Part shown: positions 39,334 to 47,769 of the stretch, in pieces | Layout: each line of letters starts with the position of its first letter | Numbering within the stretch: position 1 is the stretch's first letter | IMG/VR virus record: IMGVR_UViG_3300027791_000007 | Span: 62,001 to 126,000 of that record | From: a virus | Length of the DNA: 64,000 nt | Direction: 5' to 3' (one strand) | Notes under the pieces: model-generated | Databases searched by the model: none | The model's input: only the letters and a program-made list of their open reading frames with translations | What the model was told of the DNA's origin: nothing | Made by a program: the position numbers and the translations under genes

Positions 39334-41598
39334 TTAGGCAATCATTCCCACAAACTTGTTTAATACTGGGCGATTCGCCATCTTATTATTCGCAGATTTC
39401 ATGAAGGCCTTTTTCAATTCACCAACTTTAGCGTTTGGTGATACTTCAAACTCCTCTGATTCTTTCATTGCACCAGCACCAGGCAAGATATAAAATTCAT
39501 CATAACCTTCCTCTTTACAAACTACTACGTTTTCTTTCTTTAGTTTTCTGTAAATATCCTTTATAGCATTATAGTCTGTATAACTATGTAGATCGAATTT
39601 ATCAGAAATAATATTCTTATGAACCATACCTCTTTTTCCAGAACCAGCAATAAAGAAACCTACAATATTCATATTAGGCACTCTTTTCTTTAATAACTTG
39701 AACATGGCAACAGTTTGTTCATTCCTATATCCATTAGACTTACCAATTACAATTTTTGCATTTGTAACTGGGTCAGTGATATGAGTAGTACTTCTACTCC
39801 AACCTTGCACTGGTCTAGTAGTTTCAATATCATTACCATCTCTATTAGTTATGATTGTGAAAGCATCATCCATTCTGTGACTATATCCATCAGTAAGAAA
39901 AACGGTGTGTATTTTTTCAACACCATGTTTTTTCTGAAAGTCTGGAACAATTTTCATTGCAGCGACAATAGCGTGATTAAGTGGTGTACCACCTAACTGA
40001 AACTTGTATGGTGGTGAAATAGGATAACCCTCTTGACTCCAATTCCTATAACCCTTCCAAGCCTCGGCCATCATAAACATATAATGCATCATCTCAAACT
40101 GTTCTTTTTTCTTCATTGAAGAACTCAAAAAGTTAAACAATTTCAAATCTTCAATTGATAAATCACCAGACTTAAATTCTTGTTTAAATTGTCCTTCTCT
40201 TTTATTTCTAGAACACCTATCTGAAAAAGCATAAACGTCAAAAGGAATTTTAGTTCTCATACAAAATTCAGTAAGATTAAACAACTGTTTCATAGTACCA
40301 CTCATATTTTCTTGCATTGATCCAGACCAATCCAAAAAGAAAACTAAACCGTGATTTGTCGCACCAGGCACTGTAGTGACTTTAGCGAATAAATCCTCAT
40401 TGAATTTGTAAGTGTGTAACTTACCCATATCAAGAGTTCCAGTTTTTGAAGTAGTAGCACGATTATACTGACTTGCAGCTTTTTTCATCTCAAATTCTTT
40501 AGTAATATAAGAAACTGTCTTTTTAGAACTTGTAAGAAAATCTTTCAACTCATCTTGAGTATAAGAGAAAAACCTATCTTGATGATCATTTTTATATTCT
40601 TCTCTCAATTCTAGTAGAAGATCAGTTGGTGTTTCAATCAAATCTTTAATATTGTTTAGTTTTGGTATCCAAGCATATGTTCTATCTGTTGCAGTACCAT
40701 CTATAAATTTCTTAGATGCACTCTGATAAGCACTATCTGTAGAAGCAACAAATGGTTTATCATCAGACTTACCACCTTCTCGACCATTAGATACGACTTC
40801 TTTTTTATCGTCCTTTTTGTCCTCTGATTCATTGTCTGCACCAGAACTACCATTTGGAGTTTGTTCCTCTTGGTCGTCCTTCTGGTCGTCTCCAGCCTCA
40901 CTCTGGTCATCAGATTCACCGTTTTCTTGGTTATCTTCTTTACCTTCACCAGCGTCTGATTTCTGTGGAGTCTGTTCACCAGACTCATTACCGTCACTAG
41001 GCATCTGACTCATCTTACCGTCAGCACCAGCACCATCTTGGTCTGGATCACCTTGGGATTCTTCGTTTTGTTCAATATATTCATATAACTCTTGAGCAAG
41101 TTTTAATACTTGTTTAGGAGTCTTAGTTTCATTTGCTTTTTGAACCCACTCCATCTCTGCATCAGAAAATGGAACATCAGACACATGTTTAAAATGAAGA
41201 TTAATTCTATCAATCAAGTTCATTGATTTTAGATGTTTACCTTGGAGTTTGAAAAAATCCATTTGTAATAATTCAGTATATCCTAGATTGAAACACCTAA
41301 CACCGCCTGGGTATCTAGATTGTATCATCTTTTCAATTCTAACATCTTCTAGGACATTGACAAAAGAAAAATCAATATTTTTCTTTCTAGCGGTTTCCAA
41401 CATATCTAATGGAGTCCAAAATGCATGACCTACCTCATGAAGTGTAAATAAGTCTTGAACACTTTCACTCATATCTTTCCAGATAGGTAAAACCAATTCA
41501 CGATTTTTAACGTCAAAAGCAGCAGTTTCTACTTTTTTATGAACTACATGGATATCTTCTTCTGCAAGTAACTTCGCAAGTCTCGATTTATCTTTCAT
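39334..41598 (-). CDS. Metalloprotease-like and von Willebrand A domain protein (CobT/VWA-like)
   Basis: 754 aa from the ATG at 41598, preceded by GAGAGG; a TTG five codons upstream lacks a spaced ribosome site. HEVGH (54-58) in FTLHEVGHAFW is a zinc-protease signature. An acidic low-complexity linker rich in Asp, Glu, Gln and Gly fills about residues 180-280. The C-terminal half carries a VWA domain with MIDAS motif LDWSGSM and TVFLTDGYSH. AAA+ MoxR plus VWA pairs act as metal- or cofactor-insertion chaperones. Its partner is the adjacent cobS-like ATPase. Confidence 0.8.
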   Translation of the reverse strand: MKDKSRLAKLLAEEDIHVVHKKVETAAFDVKNRELVLPIWKDMSESVQDLFTLHEVGHAFWTPLDMLETARKKNIDFSFVNVLEDVRIEKMIQSRYPGGVRCFNLGYTELLQMDFFKLQGKHLKSMNLIDRINLHFKHVSDVPFSDAEMEWVQKANETKTPKQVLKLAQELYEYIEQNEESQGDPDQDGAGADGKMSQMPSDGNESGEQTPQKSDAGEGKEDNQENGESDDQSEAGDDQKDDQEEQTPNGSSGADNESEDKKDDKKEVVSNGREGGKSDDKPFVASTDSAYQSASKKFIDGTATDRTYAWIPKLNNIKDLIETPTDLLLELREEYKNDHQDRFFSYTQDELKDFLTSSKKTVSYITKEFEMKKAASQYNRATTSKTGTLDMGKLHTYKFNEDLFAKVTTVPGATNHGLVFFLDWSGSMQENMSGTMKQLFNLTEFCMRTKIPFDVYAFSDRCSRNKREGQFKQEFKSGDLSIEDLKLFNFLSSSMKKKEQFEMMHYMFMMAEAWKGYRNWSQEGYPISPPYKFQLGGTPLNHAIVAAMKIVPDFQKKHGVEKIHTVFLTDGYSHRMDDAFTIITNRDGNDIETTRPVQGWSRSTTHITDPVTNAKIVIGKSNGYRNEQTVAMFKLLKKRVPNMNIVGFFIAGSGKRGMVHKNIISDKFDLHSYTDYNAIKDIYRKLKKENVVVCKEEGYDEFYILPGAGAMKESEEFEVSPNAKVGELKKAFMKSANNKMANRPVLNKFVGMIA

Positions 41599-41714
41599 AG
41601 TTTTTCCTCTCAATCATCATCATATATATAAGCTGACACACTTTTGAGGCAAAGTCAAGTCTTTTTTTCACTTTTTTTCAATTTAAATTTCGCTGTAAAA
41701 TCAGTGGCTTACTA

Positions 41715-42581
41715 TCACGCCCACTGTTTATTCCATGCCTTATATAGGTATTCTGCCAGATATTTGTGGCCTGATTCGTTTGGATGCGAATCATCTACTC
41801 CCATTCTATACTTTTCATGGTGAATTATTGATGATGCTGTATTTCCACCAATATCTCCAAATATAGGCCAACCAACAAATGTTTCATTATTTATAGAAAG
41901 CATATAATCTGTAGTCATTAAATGATCTATTACTTTTCTTCTTTCTACATTATAATCTTGTTCATCAAACCAAGTAAAAAATGGATTAGTTCCCATAATC
42001 TGTAAATATGGTATTTTCTCATTTTCACAAATACTTTGAATTGCATACCAATATCGTAGACTTTGATTCCACGATGTTTCAATTTGCCATATACCTAACT
42101 TTAATGTATTATCTGCAAGGTGGTCAAAATCTGTTGGTGATCTTTGTAATTGTCTTTGAACTATGCCTGTTATGCCTGTTTCAAAAAATGTTCTATAATG
42201 CTGTTCTAGTGGCATATGTGTTTGTCTTTTATTACCAAGAGATCGTCTAGGACTCCAATGGAAAAAAGCGCTGTCCGTTATTGAATTATAACCTTTTAAA
42301 GCTTTATTATTATGAACTTCAAAATCAATTCTATCTGGTTCACTCCACATACAAACCACACCACCAATATTATCAGCATAATTTGTGACATCCACAGCTT
42401 TATTGAATATCTGTTGATTACCAGATCCAGATTGACCAAGATTTATTAAATCCATATCTAAATATTTAGCAAGATGTTCAGGCCATTTGGGCCAATTAGT
42501 ATCCATATCTGGATAAACAGAACTGTTAAAATTATCATCTGTCCAGCTATCACCAATACAGACTAAAACTTTTTTCGCCAT
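41715..42581 (-). CDS. SGNH/GDSL-type hydrolase
   Basis: 288 aa. Block I is VCIGDSWTDDN with nucleophile S12; LGQSGSGNQ gives the Gly and Asn of the oxyanion hole; the C-terminal DDSHPNESGHKYLAEYLY supplies the catalytic Asp/His (D263, H266). SGNH hydrolases deacylate or de-esterify lipids, polysaccharides or sialic acids. There is no signal peptide, so it acts in the cytoplasm or virion. Its start overlaps the methyltransferase stop. Substrate unknown. Confidence 0.75.
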   Translation of the reverse strand: MAKKVLVCIGDSWTDDNFNSSVYPDMDTNWPKWPEHLAKYLDMDLINLGQSGSGNQQIFNKAVDVTNYADNIGGVVCMWSEPDRIDFEVHNNKALKGYNSITDSAFFHWSPRRSLGNKRQTHMPLEQHYRTFFETGITGIVQRQLQRSPTDFDHLADNTLKLGIWQIETSWNQSLRYWYAIQSICENEKIPYLQIMGTNPFFTWFDEQDYNVERRKVIDHLMTTDYMLSINNETFVGWPIFGDIGGNTASSIIHHEKYRMGVDDSHPNESGHKYLAEYLYKAWNKQWA

Positions 42582-43114
42582 TATTTTCTTCCCACAAATT
42601 GAATTAGTTGTGAATCACCCTTACTAAACAAATACCAACAACAATTATCTTTGCCTGTGGAATTACTGTCTGGTATCCATTGCACTCTACCAATACTTAC
42701 TATCTTTTTTAAAAGTGGTAGATATTGAACACTCTGTTTAGTATGTATCCAATCAGCATCAAACAATAACCATGTAGGTCTAAATGCAGTAAAGTATTCA
42801 ATCATAGGATGTAATAGTTTTCTATCCCAAGGCGGATTTGTAATGATATAATCAGCTTCTAAAAACTCATGTTCACCTAAATCTCTAAAGTGTTTATTAA
42901 TAATACTTTTTTTCTGTGGTTCAATATCTGATGCCCATGAACACCAACCACCTTCCATCAAAGTTTCAATATGATTTACCAATGCACCATCACCAGCACA
43001 AGGTTCAGCAAATGCAAACTCCTCTGGTAAATGTGGAACAAGAGGTTCTACTGCTTGCCAAGGTGTAGGATAAAAATCCCTCTCGACTCTTTCAAAATCA
43101 CTCCTCTTACCCAT
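42581..43114 (-). CDS. Adenine-specific DNA methyltransferase-like protein
   Basis: 177 aa. DFYPTPWQAVEPLVPHL is the usual opening of small phage N6-adenine methyltransferases. SAM motif I is FAEPCAGDGALV and the catalytic motif IV is YIITNPPWDRK. The C-terminus is short with no separate target-recognition domain. It directly follows gp46 with a one-base overlap. Protection from host restriction is a likely role; the recognition site cannot be told. Confidence 0.75.
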   Translation of the reverse strand: MGKRSDFERVERDFYPTPWQAVEPLVPHLPEEFAFAEPCAGDGALVNHIETLMEGGWCSWASDIEPQKKSIINKHFRDLGEHEFLEADYIITNPPWDRKLLHPMIEYFTAFRPTWLLFDADWIHTKQSVQYLPLLKKIVSIGRVQWIPDSNSTGKDNCCWYLFSKGDSQLIQFVGRK

Positions 43115-44820
43115 TAAGTAGCAACATGACTAAAGTTTCTTATCTTTTCAAATCTTATTGAGTTTCTAAATTTGTCTGTTAATTGGTCACCCTTATGTGA
43201 TATAACAAATATGTTTTCATTTTCTAAAGTTCCCAGTATTTTTAAGAACTCTTCTGTTCCAGTTCCATCTAGTGAACTATCAAATATTTCATCAAGTATT
43301 AATAGATTAGTATTCGTAGAGTTTTTCATTTTTGCAATTGCACGCCAAGTAAATAGTAATGCGAGGTCTATTCGCATTTTCTCACCCTCACTAAATGAAG
43401 CATAATTAAAATCATCACGGAATCTAGACTTAATAGTTTCATTAAAGTTTTCATCTAAATTAAAGTTTACATAAAATTCCATAGATTGTAAGTAAGCATT
43501 AATTAGTTTATTCATGATAGGAAGATACTGTTTAATAATCTTAGTCTTGATTCCAGTATCTTGTAACATTGCTTTTGCAGCTTCATTATATTGTTGTTCA
43601 TCTTTTAAAGATGATTGTTGTTTATCTAACTCATCTAATTTAGTCTGTAAATTATCTAGATTAGATTCATCTGCTGACTTTTCTTTGTTGTCCAGTTGTG
43701 TTAGTTCAGTTTCCAGTTTAATATTAAACTTCTCCAATTCAGATTTAGAATATCCTATTGATGAAATCTCCACATCCAACTCTCTAATTTTATTAGAGTT
43801 AGACTCTATTTCTGATTGTCTCTTTTGTGTATTCTCCATCTCTACTTTAAGCTGTTTCATACCATCTTCTAATTCTTCAAGTTGTCCTTGTTTATTAAAC
43901 AGTACTTCGTCCTTAAACGATTGACTAATTTCTTGGTCACATGTTGGACAACTTTCATTATCTTTGAAAAATTGAGCAGAGTTACTATGACTTTTGTGTT
44001 TTTCTACTAATGTAGCCCGAATACCCAACATCTTTTGCAATTTTTGTTCTATCTTACTTGCATCTGAAATCTTTACTAGATATTCTTCTTTTGTAGATTT
44101 TAAACTATTAATTTGACTTTCTCTTCTAACTATCTCTTTTTCGTTTTGTTCTATCTGTCTCTTCTTATCAGTTCGTATCTTTGCTTTCTCGCTTTTACTT
44201 TCATTGATATACTTACTAGATAAATCAAATTCTGTTTGTGTAACCTCAAACTTATGTGAAACTTCTCTAGTTTCATCTACAATATTCTTTATGTGTGTTT
44301 TTACAATCATATTCATCATTGAAAAGATTTTTATATCTAATATCTCTTCAACAACTTCTCTTCTTTTCATTGCTTTAAGTTGCATAAACGGAGCCCATGA
44401 TGCACTTCCAAGAATAACTACTTGTGTAAATGAACCATAGTTTAGTTTTAGAATTTGTTGTTCTAGTATCTTTTGATAATCTCTAGCATGCGCTTCTTGA
44501 TTCACCATTACATCATCACAATAGATTTCAAACTTATTTGGTTTGATACTTCTAAATATTTTGTAGTTTTTTGTTCCGATTTGAAATGTAACTTCTACTT
44601 CTGTACCACTACCATTAATAGAATTAATCAATTGATTTTTACTAATCACTCTAAATGGTTTACCAAACAAACCAAAACATAGTGCATCCAGTATTGTAGA
44701 CTTACCAGCACCGTTATCTCCAACAATAAGTGTTTGTGGGTTTCTGTCTAAATCAATACTTGTACTAGTATTGCCAGTTGATAAAAAATTCTTCCACTTC
44801 ACATTCTTAAATATAATCAA
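43114..44820 (-). CDS. gp46: Recombination endonuclease subunit, T4 gp46-like (SbcC/Rad50)
   Basis: ATPase subunit of the gp46/47 nuclease that resects DNA ends and degrades host DNA. 568 aa (T4 560). Walker A GDNGAGKST at 34-42, a long coiled coil interrupted by the zinc hook NESCPTCDQE, and a C-terminal SFSEGEKMRIDLALLF signature plus Walker B LLILDEIFDSSLD. The partner gp47 gene is at 45507, separated by a kinase/nucleotidyltransferase pair. Confidence 0.95.
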   Translation of the reverse strand: MIIFKNVKWKNFLSTGNTSTSIDLDRNPQTLIVGDNGAGKSTILDALCFGLFGKPFRVISKNQLINSINGSGTEVEVTFQIGTKNYKIFRSIKPNKFEIYCDDVMVNQEAHARDYQKILEQQILKLNYGSFTQVVILGSASWAPFMQLKAMKRREVVEEILDIKIFSMMNMIVKTHIKNIVDETREVSHKFEVTQTEFDLSSKYINESKSEKAKIRTDKKRQIEQNEKEIVRRESQINSLKSTKEEYLVKISDASKIEQKLQKMLGIRATLVEKHKSHSNSAQFFKDNESCPTCDQEISQSFKDEVLFNKQGQLEELEDGMKQLKVEMENTQKRQSEIESNSNKIRELDVEISSIGYSKSELEKFNIKLETELTQLDNKEKSADESNLDNLQTKLDELDKQQSSLKDEQQYNEAAKAMLQDTGIKTKIIKQYLPIMNKLINAYLQSMEFYVNFNLDENFNETIKSRFRDDFNYASFSEGEKMRIDLALLFTWRAIAKMKNSTNTNLLILDEIFDSSLDGTGTEEFLKILGTLENENIFVISHKGDQLTDKFRNSIRFEKIRNFSHVAT

Positions 44821-45149
44821 ACTGGTATCCCCCTAATCTCTGTTGCAGATATACTTTCAATTTCTTCATCAAGTTTTTCTTGTTCAATCTTATAACCAAC
44901 ATCTCTGCCATATGTAATATTAACAATATTAGGAACATTCATAATAATATAGTCAACATCATATAAGAAACCAGCATTAGATAGTTTGATTTTTACATCC
45001 ACACTGTCATGATACCCTTCACCAGTATCACGAACCATTATTGCAACTTGGCCAGTCTTTGAATGAGCTCTTTTGAAAAGCTCTGTGTGTCCATCGTGCC
45101 AAGGCTGAAACCTTCCAAGCATTTGTACAGTTGGTTTTCGGCTATCCAT
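44817..45149 (-). CDS. Small HxGH nucleotidyltransferase
   Basis: 110 aa. GRFQPWHDGH (H18-x-G20-H21) and the second motif ISATEIRGIP mark a cytidylyl/adenylyltransferase of the NMN or pantetheine adenylyltransferase superfamily, at about minimal length. The start lies 112 bases inside the kinase gene in another frame. In other marine T4-like phages I recall kinase and nucleotidyltransferase as one polypeptide, so these may be two halves of a split fusion. ATGA overlap with gp46. Confidence 0.7.
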   Translation of the reverse strand: MDSRKPTVQMLGRFQPWHDGHTELFKRAHSKTGQVAIMVRDTGEGYHDSVDVKIKLSNAGFLYDVDYIIMNVPNIVNITYGRDVGYKIEQEKLDEEIESISATEIRGIPV

Positions 45150-45496
45150 TTTGTTATCCTTATGTCTGCTATTTTAATAGGTGGTTTGAACAGAGCATCA
45201 GTATCTTTATACGGTGATGCTTGTACGGTATCCATCCAGATCAATATATCTGGTCTAAAGTTATTTCTTAATGCTGGTAGTGGACAAATAAATGCACTAA
45301 TACTTACTGGGTCTAACTCTGCAAGTGTTCTCATCCTATTAGCTTGAATGGCTCTTCCTTGAATAGAAAAATCCCAATCATTGTATATTTTTCTTACTAC
45401 ATCAGCATCCCAAGTAGGAACAGATAACTCTTTTCCCAATCTATTTGCTAACCAAGTTTTTCCACTATTGGGTAAACCCATAATCAAAATTTTCAT
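45038..45496 (-). CDS. APS-kinase-like P-loop kinase
   Basis: 152 aa. P-loop GLPNSGKT (7-14), then WDADVVRK, then GRAIQANRMRTLAELDP and FICPLPALRNNFRPDILIWMD, the layout of adenylylsulfate kinase-like enzymes. The domain appears complete by about residue 118 (FKPPIKIADIRITKW). The last about 37 residues run over the start of the nucleotidyltransferase and may be a frameshift product. Substrate uncertain: APS, or another small nucleotide or alcohol. Confidence 0.7.
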   Translation of the reverse strand: MKILIMGLPNSGKTWLANRLGKELSVPTWDADVVRKIYNDWDFSIQGRAIQANRMRTLAELDPVSISAFICPLPALRNNFRPDILIWMDTVQASPYKDTDALFKPPIKIADIRITKWIAENQLYKCLEGFSLGTMDTQSFSKELIQRLAKLQ

Positions 45497-45506
45497 AATA
45501 TTTTTC

Positions 45507-46568
45507 TCATATTTCTAAGTCTTGTGCTTCTGTGTATAGTTGTTTCATAATGTATTTTAGTTTCTTTTTATTTAAGTCAATTGATAAGTCATCTACATAC
45601 CTATCCAAAATTGTAAGTGTGTCTTGTGTTCCTTCTACAATTTCATCTGATACATTGTTAGCATTTAATTCTGAAAAATCTTCTACAATTTTTACTTCGT
45701 GAGCATCTGCTTTTAAAAGTTTCTCCGTAAACTTATCAAATGTATACAAGTCTTTCTTATTTACAACAATCAATTTTACATACTTACTTGCATATTGTGT
45801 GAAATCGTGATTATCATAATCCTTCATAGAATCATCATAGTAAATCTTTTGGAATATCTGAAAAGGGTTCTCTATTCTAGTTAGTTCTCTAGTTTCAGTA
45901 TCAAAAATATGAAATCCTTTCGGACACCCATAGTCACTCCATGTCATCTGATATGGTGTTCCCAAATAAAATACTTGTCCATCATCTGATTTCTTGTGAA
46001 AGTGACCAGAAAATACAGTATCAAATTTCTTAAACTCTTTCTTTTCCCATCCAGTTTCCGATACATGTCCAGCATGCATTTCAAAACCTTTAAGTTCTAG
46101 ATGAGACATACAAACTGTTGCTGGTGTTTTATCAATCATACCAAAAGAATATATTTCATTTTGTGGATTAATCCAAGGCAACATGAGAATAGGCATACCA
46201 TCAAAGTCCACTGTTTCTGCTTCTGAATACATTTTAATATTTTTATAATGTGTGCCTATAAGTTCTTGTAAAGAATTTACTTCGTTTGTATTTTTGAAAT
46301 AAATATCATGATTACCAACCAACATATGTAAGTTGACATCTAAAACATTGAATGGTAAAAGAAATCTCTCTCTAAAGTTCTTTGCAGTTCTATAAGAAAT
46401 ATATTTTCTTCTATCCATTACATCGCCGAGATGGATACAATGCTTTATGTTATGTTGTTGCAGATATGGGAAAAATATTCCTTCATAAAACTTGTAGAAA
46501 TATTCATCAAAAAATATATTATCATTTCTTGCACCAAAATGAGTATCAGTTACTAAAGCGATTTTCAT
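45507..46568 (-). CDS. gp47: Recombination nuclease subunit, T4 gp47-like (SbcD/Mre11)
   Basis: Metallophosphoesterase nuclease partner of gp46. 353 aa (T4 339). All phosphoesterase motifs are present in order: LVTDTHFGA, IHLGDVMDRR, MLVGNHDIYF, CMSHLELKG and VFSGHFHKK. Its start overlaps the zinc-ribbon gene stop. Confidence 0.95.
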   Translation of the reverse strand: MKIALVTDTHFGARNDNIFFDEYFYKFYEGIFFPYLQQHNIKHCIHLGDVMDRRKYISYRTAKNFRERFLLPFNVLDVNLHMLVGNHDIYFKNTNEVNSLQELIGTHYKNIKMYSEAETVDFDGMPILMLPWINPQNEIYSFGMIDKTPATVCMSHLELKGFEMHAGHVSETGWEKKEFKKFDTVFSGHFHKKSDDGQVFYLGTPYQMTWSDYGCPKGFHIFDTETRELTRIENPFQIFQKIYYDDSMKDYDNHDFTQYASKYVKLIVVNKKDLYTFDKFTEKLLKADAHEVKIVEDFSELNANNVSDEIVEGTQDTLTILDRYVDDLSIDLNKKKLKYIMKQLYTEAQDLEI

Positions 46569-46729
46569 ATATTGAAGGGCCCTTCTATTTCTTTTTTACG
46601 ATATACTAATACAAATGCATCACAGTTTTTACATGAAAGATTTGTTTCCATATCATATTCATCCTCTAAATCATCCATATCATTATCTCCACCCCATATT
46701 AATTCGGTGTTACAGAAATAACACTTCAT
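46565..46729 (-). CDS. 54-aa zinc-ribbon protein
   Basis: ATG at 46729 overlaps the gp55 TGA as ATGA, and its own TGA overlaps the gp47 ATG at 46568. Two CxxC knuckles are visible: CYFC (3-6) and CKNC (33-36), joined by an acidic linker (DNDMDDLEDEYDME). A two-knuckle zinc ribbon of this size would bind nucleic acid or a transcription partner. Position between gp55 and gp47 suggests a link to late transcription or recombination. I recall similar small proteins in marine T4-like phages. Confidence 0.75.
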   Translation of the reverse strand: MKCYFCNTELIWGGDNDMDDLEDEYDMETNLSCKNCDAFVLVYRKKEIEGPFNI

Positions 46730-47280
46730 ATCTGGGTTTCCTCTTCTTCATCCATAAAATTCTCTAATCCAACTCTTTTCTTATCAGATTCATCTTTTTT
46801 CTTCTTTGGTTTGTATACTGCTTCTTCTGGCACCATTACATTTGGGTCAAATCCTACAACGCTGTACTTTGAAGTATCTCCGTCAATAGTATCAAAAGGA
46901 ACGTACTCTTGTTTTGAAATTAATTGGTGTTTAACATGTGTCTGTTTTTTTTCTTTTGCAATTCGTCTAAGAAATGCATAGTAGATAATTTGTGTAAAAT
47001 ATGCAAATGGGTTGCTTGATTTTTCTGGATTGAAATTGTGTAAATATTGTAAACAATTTTCAATGCCGTCTGCAACCATTTCATCTTTATATGTGTAATT
47101 GATAAAGTTAGGACGATATGATAACCCTTGTGCTATCTTTAAAAAGCATGTTCCAATGTAATTGGATATTGCTGGTTTATCATCTGTTTCTTCCATCTCT
47201 AAACATAGTTGCTTATATTCCTTCATCGCTTGAAGAAACTTCTTATTGTCTACATAGTGTGGTTTTTGTTTTTTAATCAT
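46726..47280 (-). CDS. gp55: Late-transcription sigma factor, T4 gp55-like
   Basis: Directs host RNA polymerase to TATAAATA late promoters together with the gp45 clamp. 184 aa (T4 185). Blocks ISNYIGTCFLKIAQGLSYRPNF, DGIENCLQYLHNF and SNPFAYFTQIIYYAFLRRI correspond to sigma region 2. The exact TATAAATA boxes upstream of the window's virion genes fit its specificity. A gp33-like co-activator was not recognised. Own early promoter at 47308-47336. Confidence 0.92.
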   Translation of the reverse strand: MIKKQKPHYVDNKKFLQAMKEYKQLCLEMEETDDKPAISNYIGTCFLKIAQGLSYRPNFINYTYKDEMVADGIENCLQYLHNFNPEKSSNPFAYFTQIIYYAFLRRIAKEKKQTHVKHQLISKQEYVPFDTIDGDTSKYSVVGFDPNVMVPEEAVYKPKKKKDESDKKRVGLENFMDEEEETQI

Positions 47281-47307
47281 CCTAATATATCCTTGTAGTT
47301 AGGTCTT

Positions 47308-47336
47308 ATACTACATCAATTTGGGGCTGTTGTCAA
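47308..47336 (-). promoter_or_regulatory. Early sigma70-type promoter of gp55
   Basis: A-tract-GAC-TTGACA (47336-47331), 17-base spacer, TAGTAT (47313-47308) on the minus strand, 28 bases before the ATG. Confidence 0.65.
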
Positions 47337-47346
47337 GTCTTTTTTG

Positions 47347-47769
47347 TTAATGGAGTGTTTTTTTTGTGACTAAATCACCATACAAATCTTGCCACTCTTC
47401 TGTAGTATCAAACTCTTCAAAAGCTTCTTCTGCTAACAAGTCTGAATCTTTAGGGGGGCCCCATTCTTCTGGTTTCATATTATCCATTTTTGCTACAACA
47501 TACTCGTAATACTTACTCAATCCAGCTGAGGCGTCTATTCGCATAGTAACCGAATCACTTGGTATGATATGTGTTTTGTCATCTGAAAATGGTTGTAACC
47601 ATCTAGACAATCCTAAAGTTTCCATGAATCCCTTTGGGGAATGTTTAGAAAATAAATCCATTTTCATTGGGTCAGAAATCTCATAATGATCGTCTGTAGT
47701 TTCGATTACTTTACATATTACATCTTCACCATTATTTAATTTAAAAATATGATATATCTCATTACTCAT
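47347..47769 (-). CDS. Sm-like-fold hypothetical protein
   Basis: 140 aa. The N-terminal 40 residues (YHIFKLNNGEDVICKVIETTDDHYEISDPMKMDL) read as the Sm1/Sm2 beta strands of an LSm-type barrel. A central block ETLGLSRWLQPFSDD and an acidic C-terminus follow. I recall similar proteins in marine T4-like phages. RNA binding is possible but not shown. It overlaps the uvsW gene end by 8 bases. Confidence 0.6.
   Translation of the reverse strand: MSNEIYHIFKLNNGEDVICKVIETTDDHYEISDPMKMDLFSKHSPKGFMETLGLSRWLQPFSDDKTHIIPSDSVTMRIDASAGLSKYYEYVVAKMDNMKPEEWGPPKDSDLLAEEAFEEFDTTEEWQDLYGDLVTKKTLH

Noticed and set aside
41888-41895. Exact TATAAATA (minus strand) inside the SGNH hydrolase gene
   Set aside because: Intragenic, far from any start codon; chance occurrence expected.
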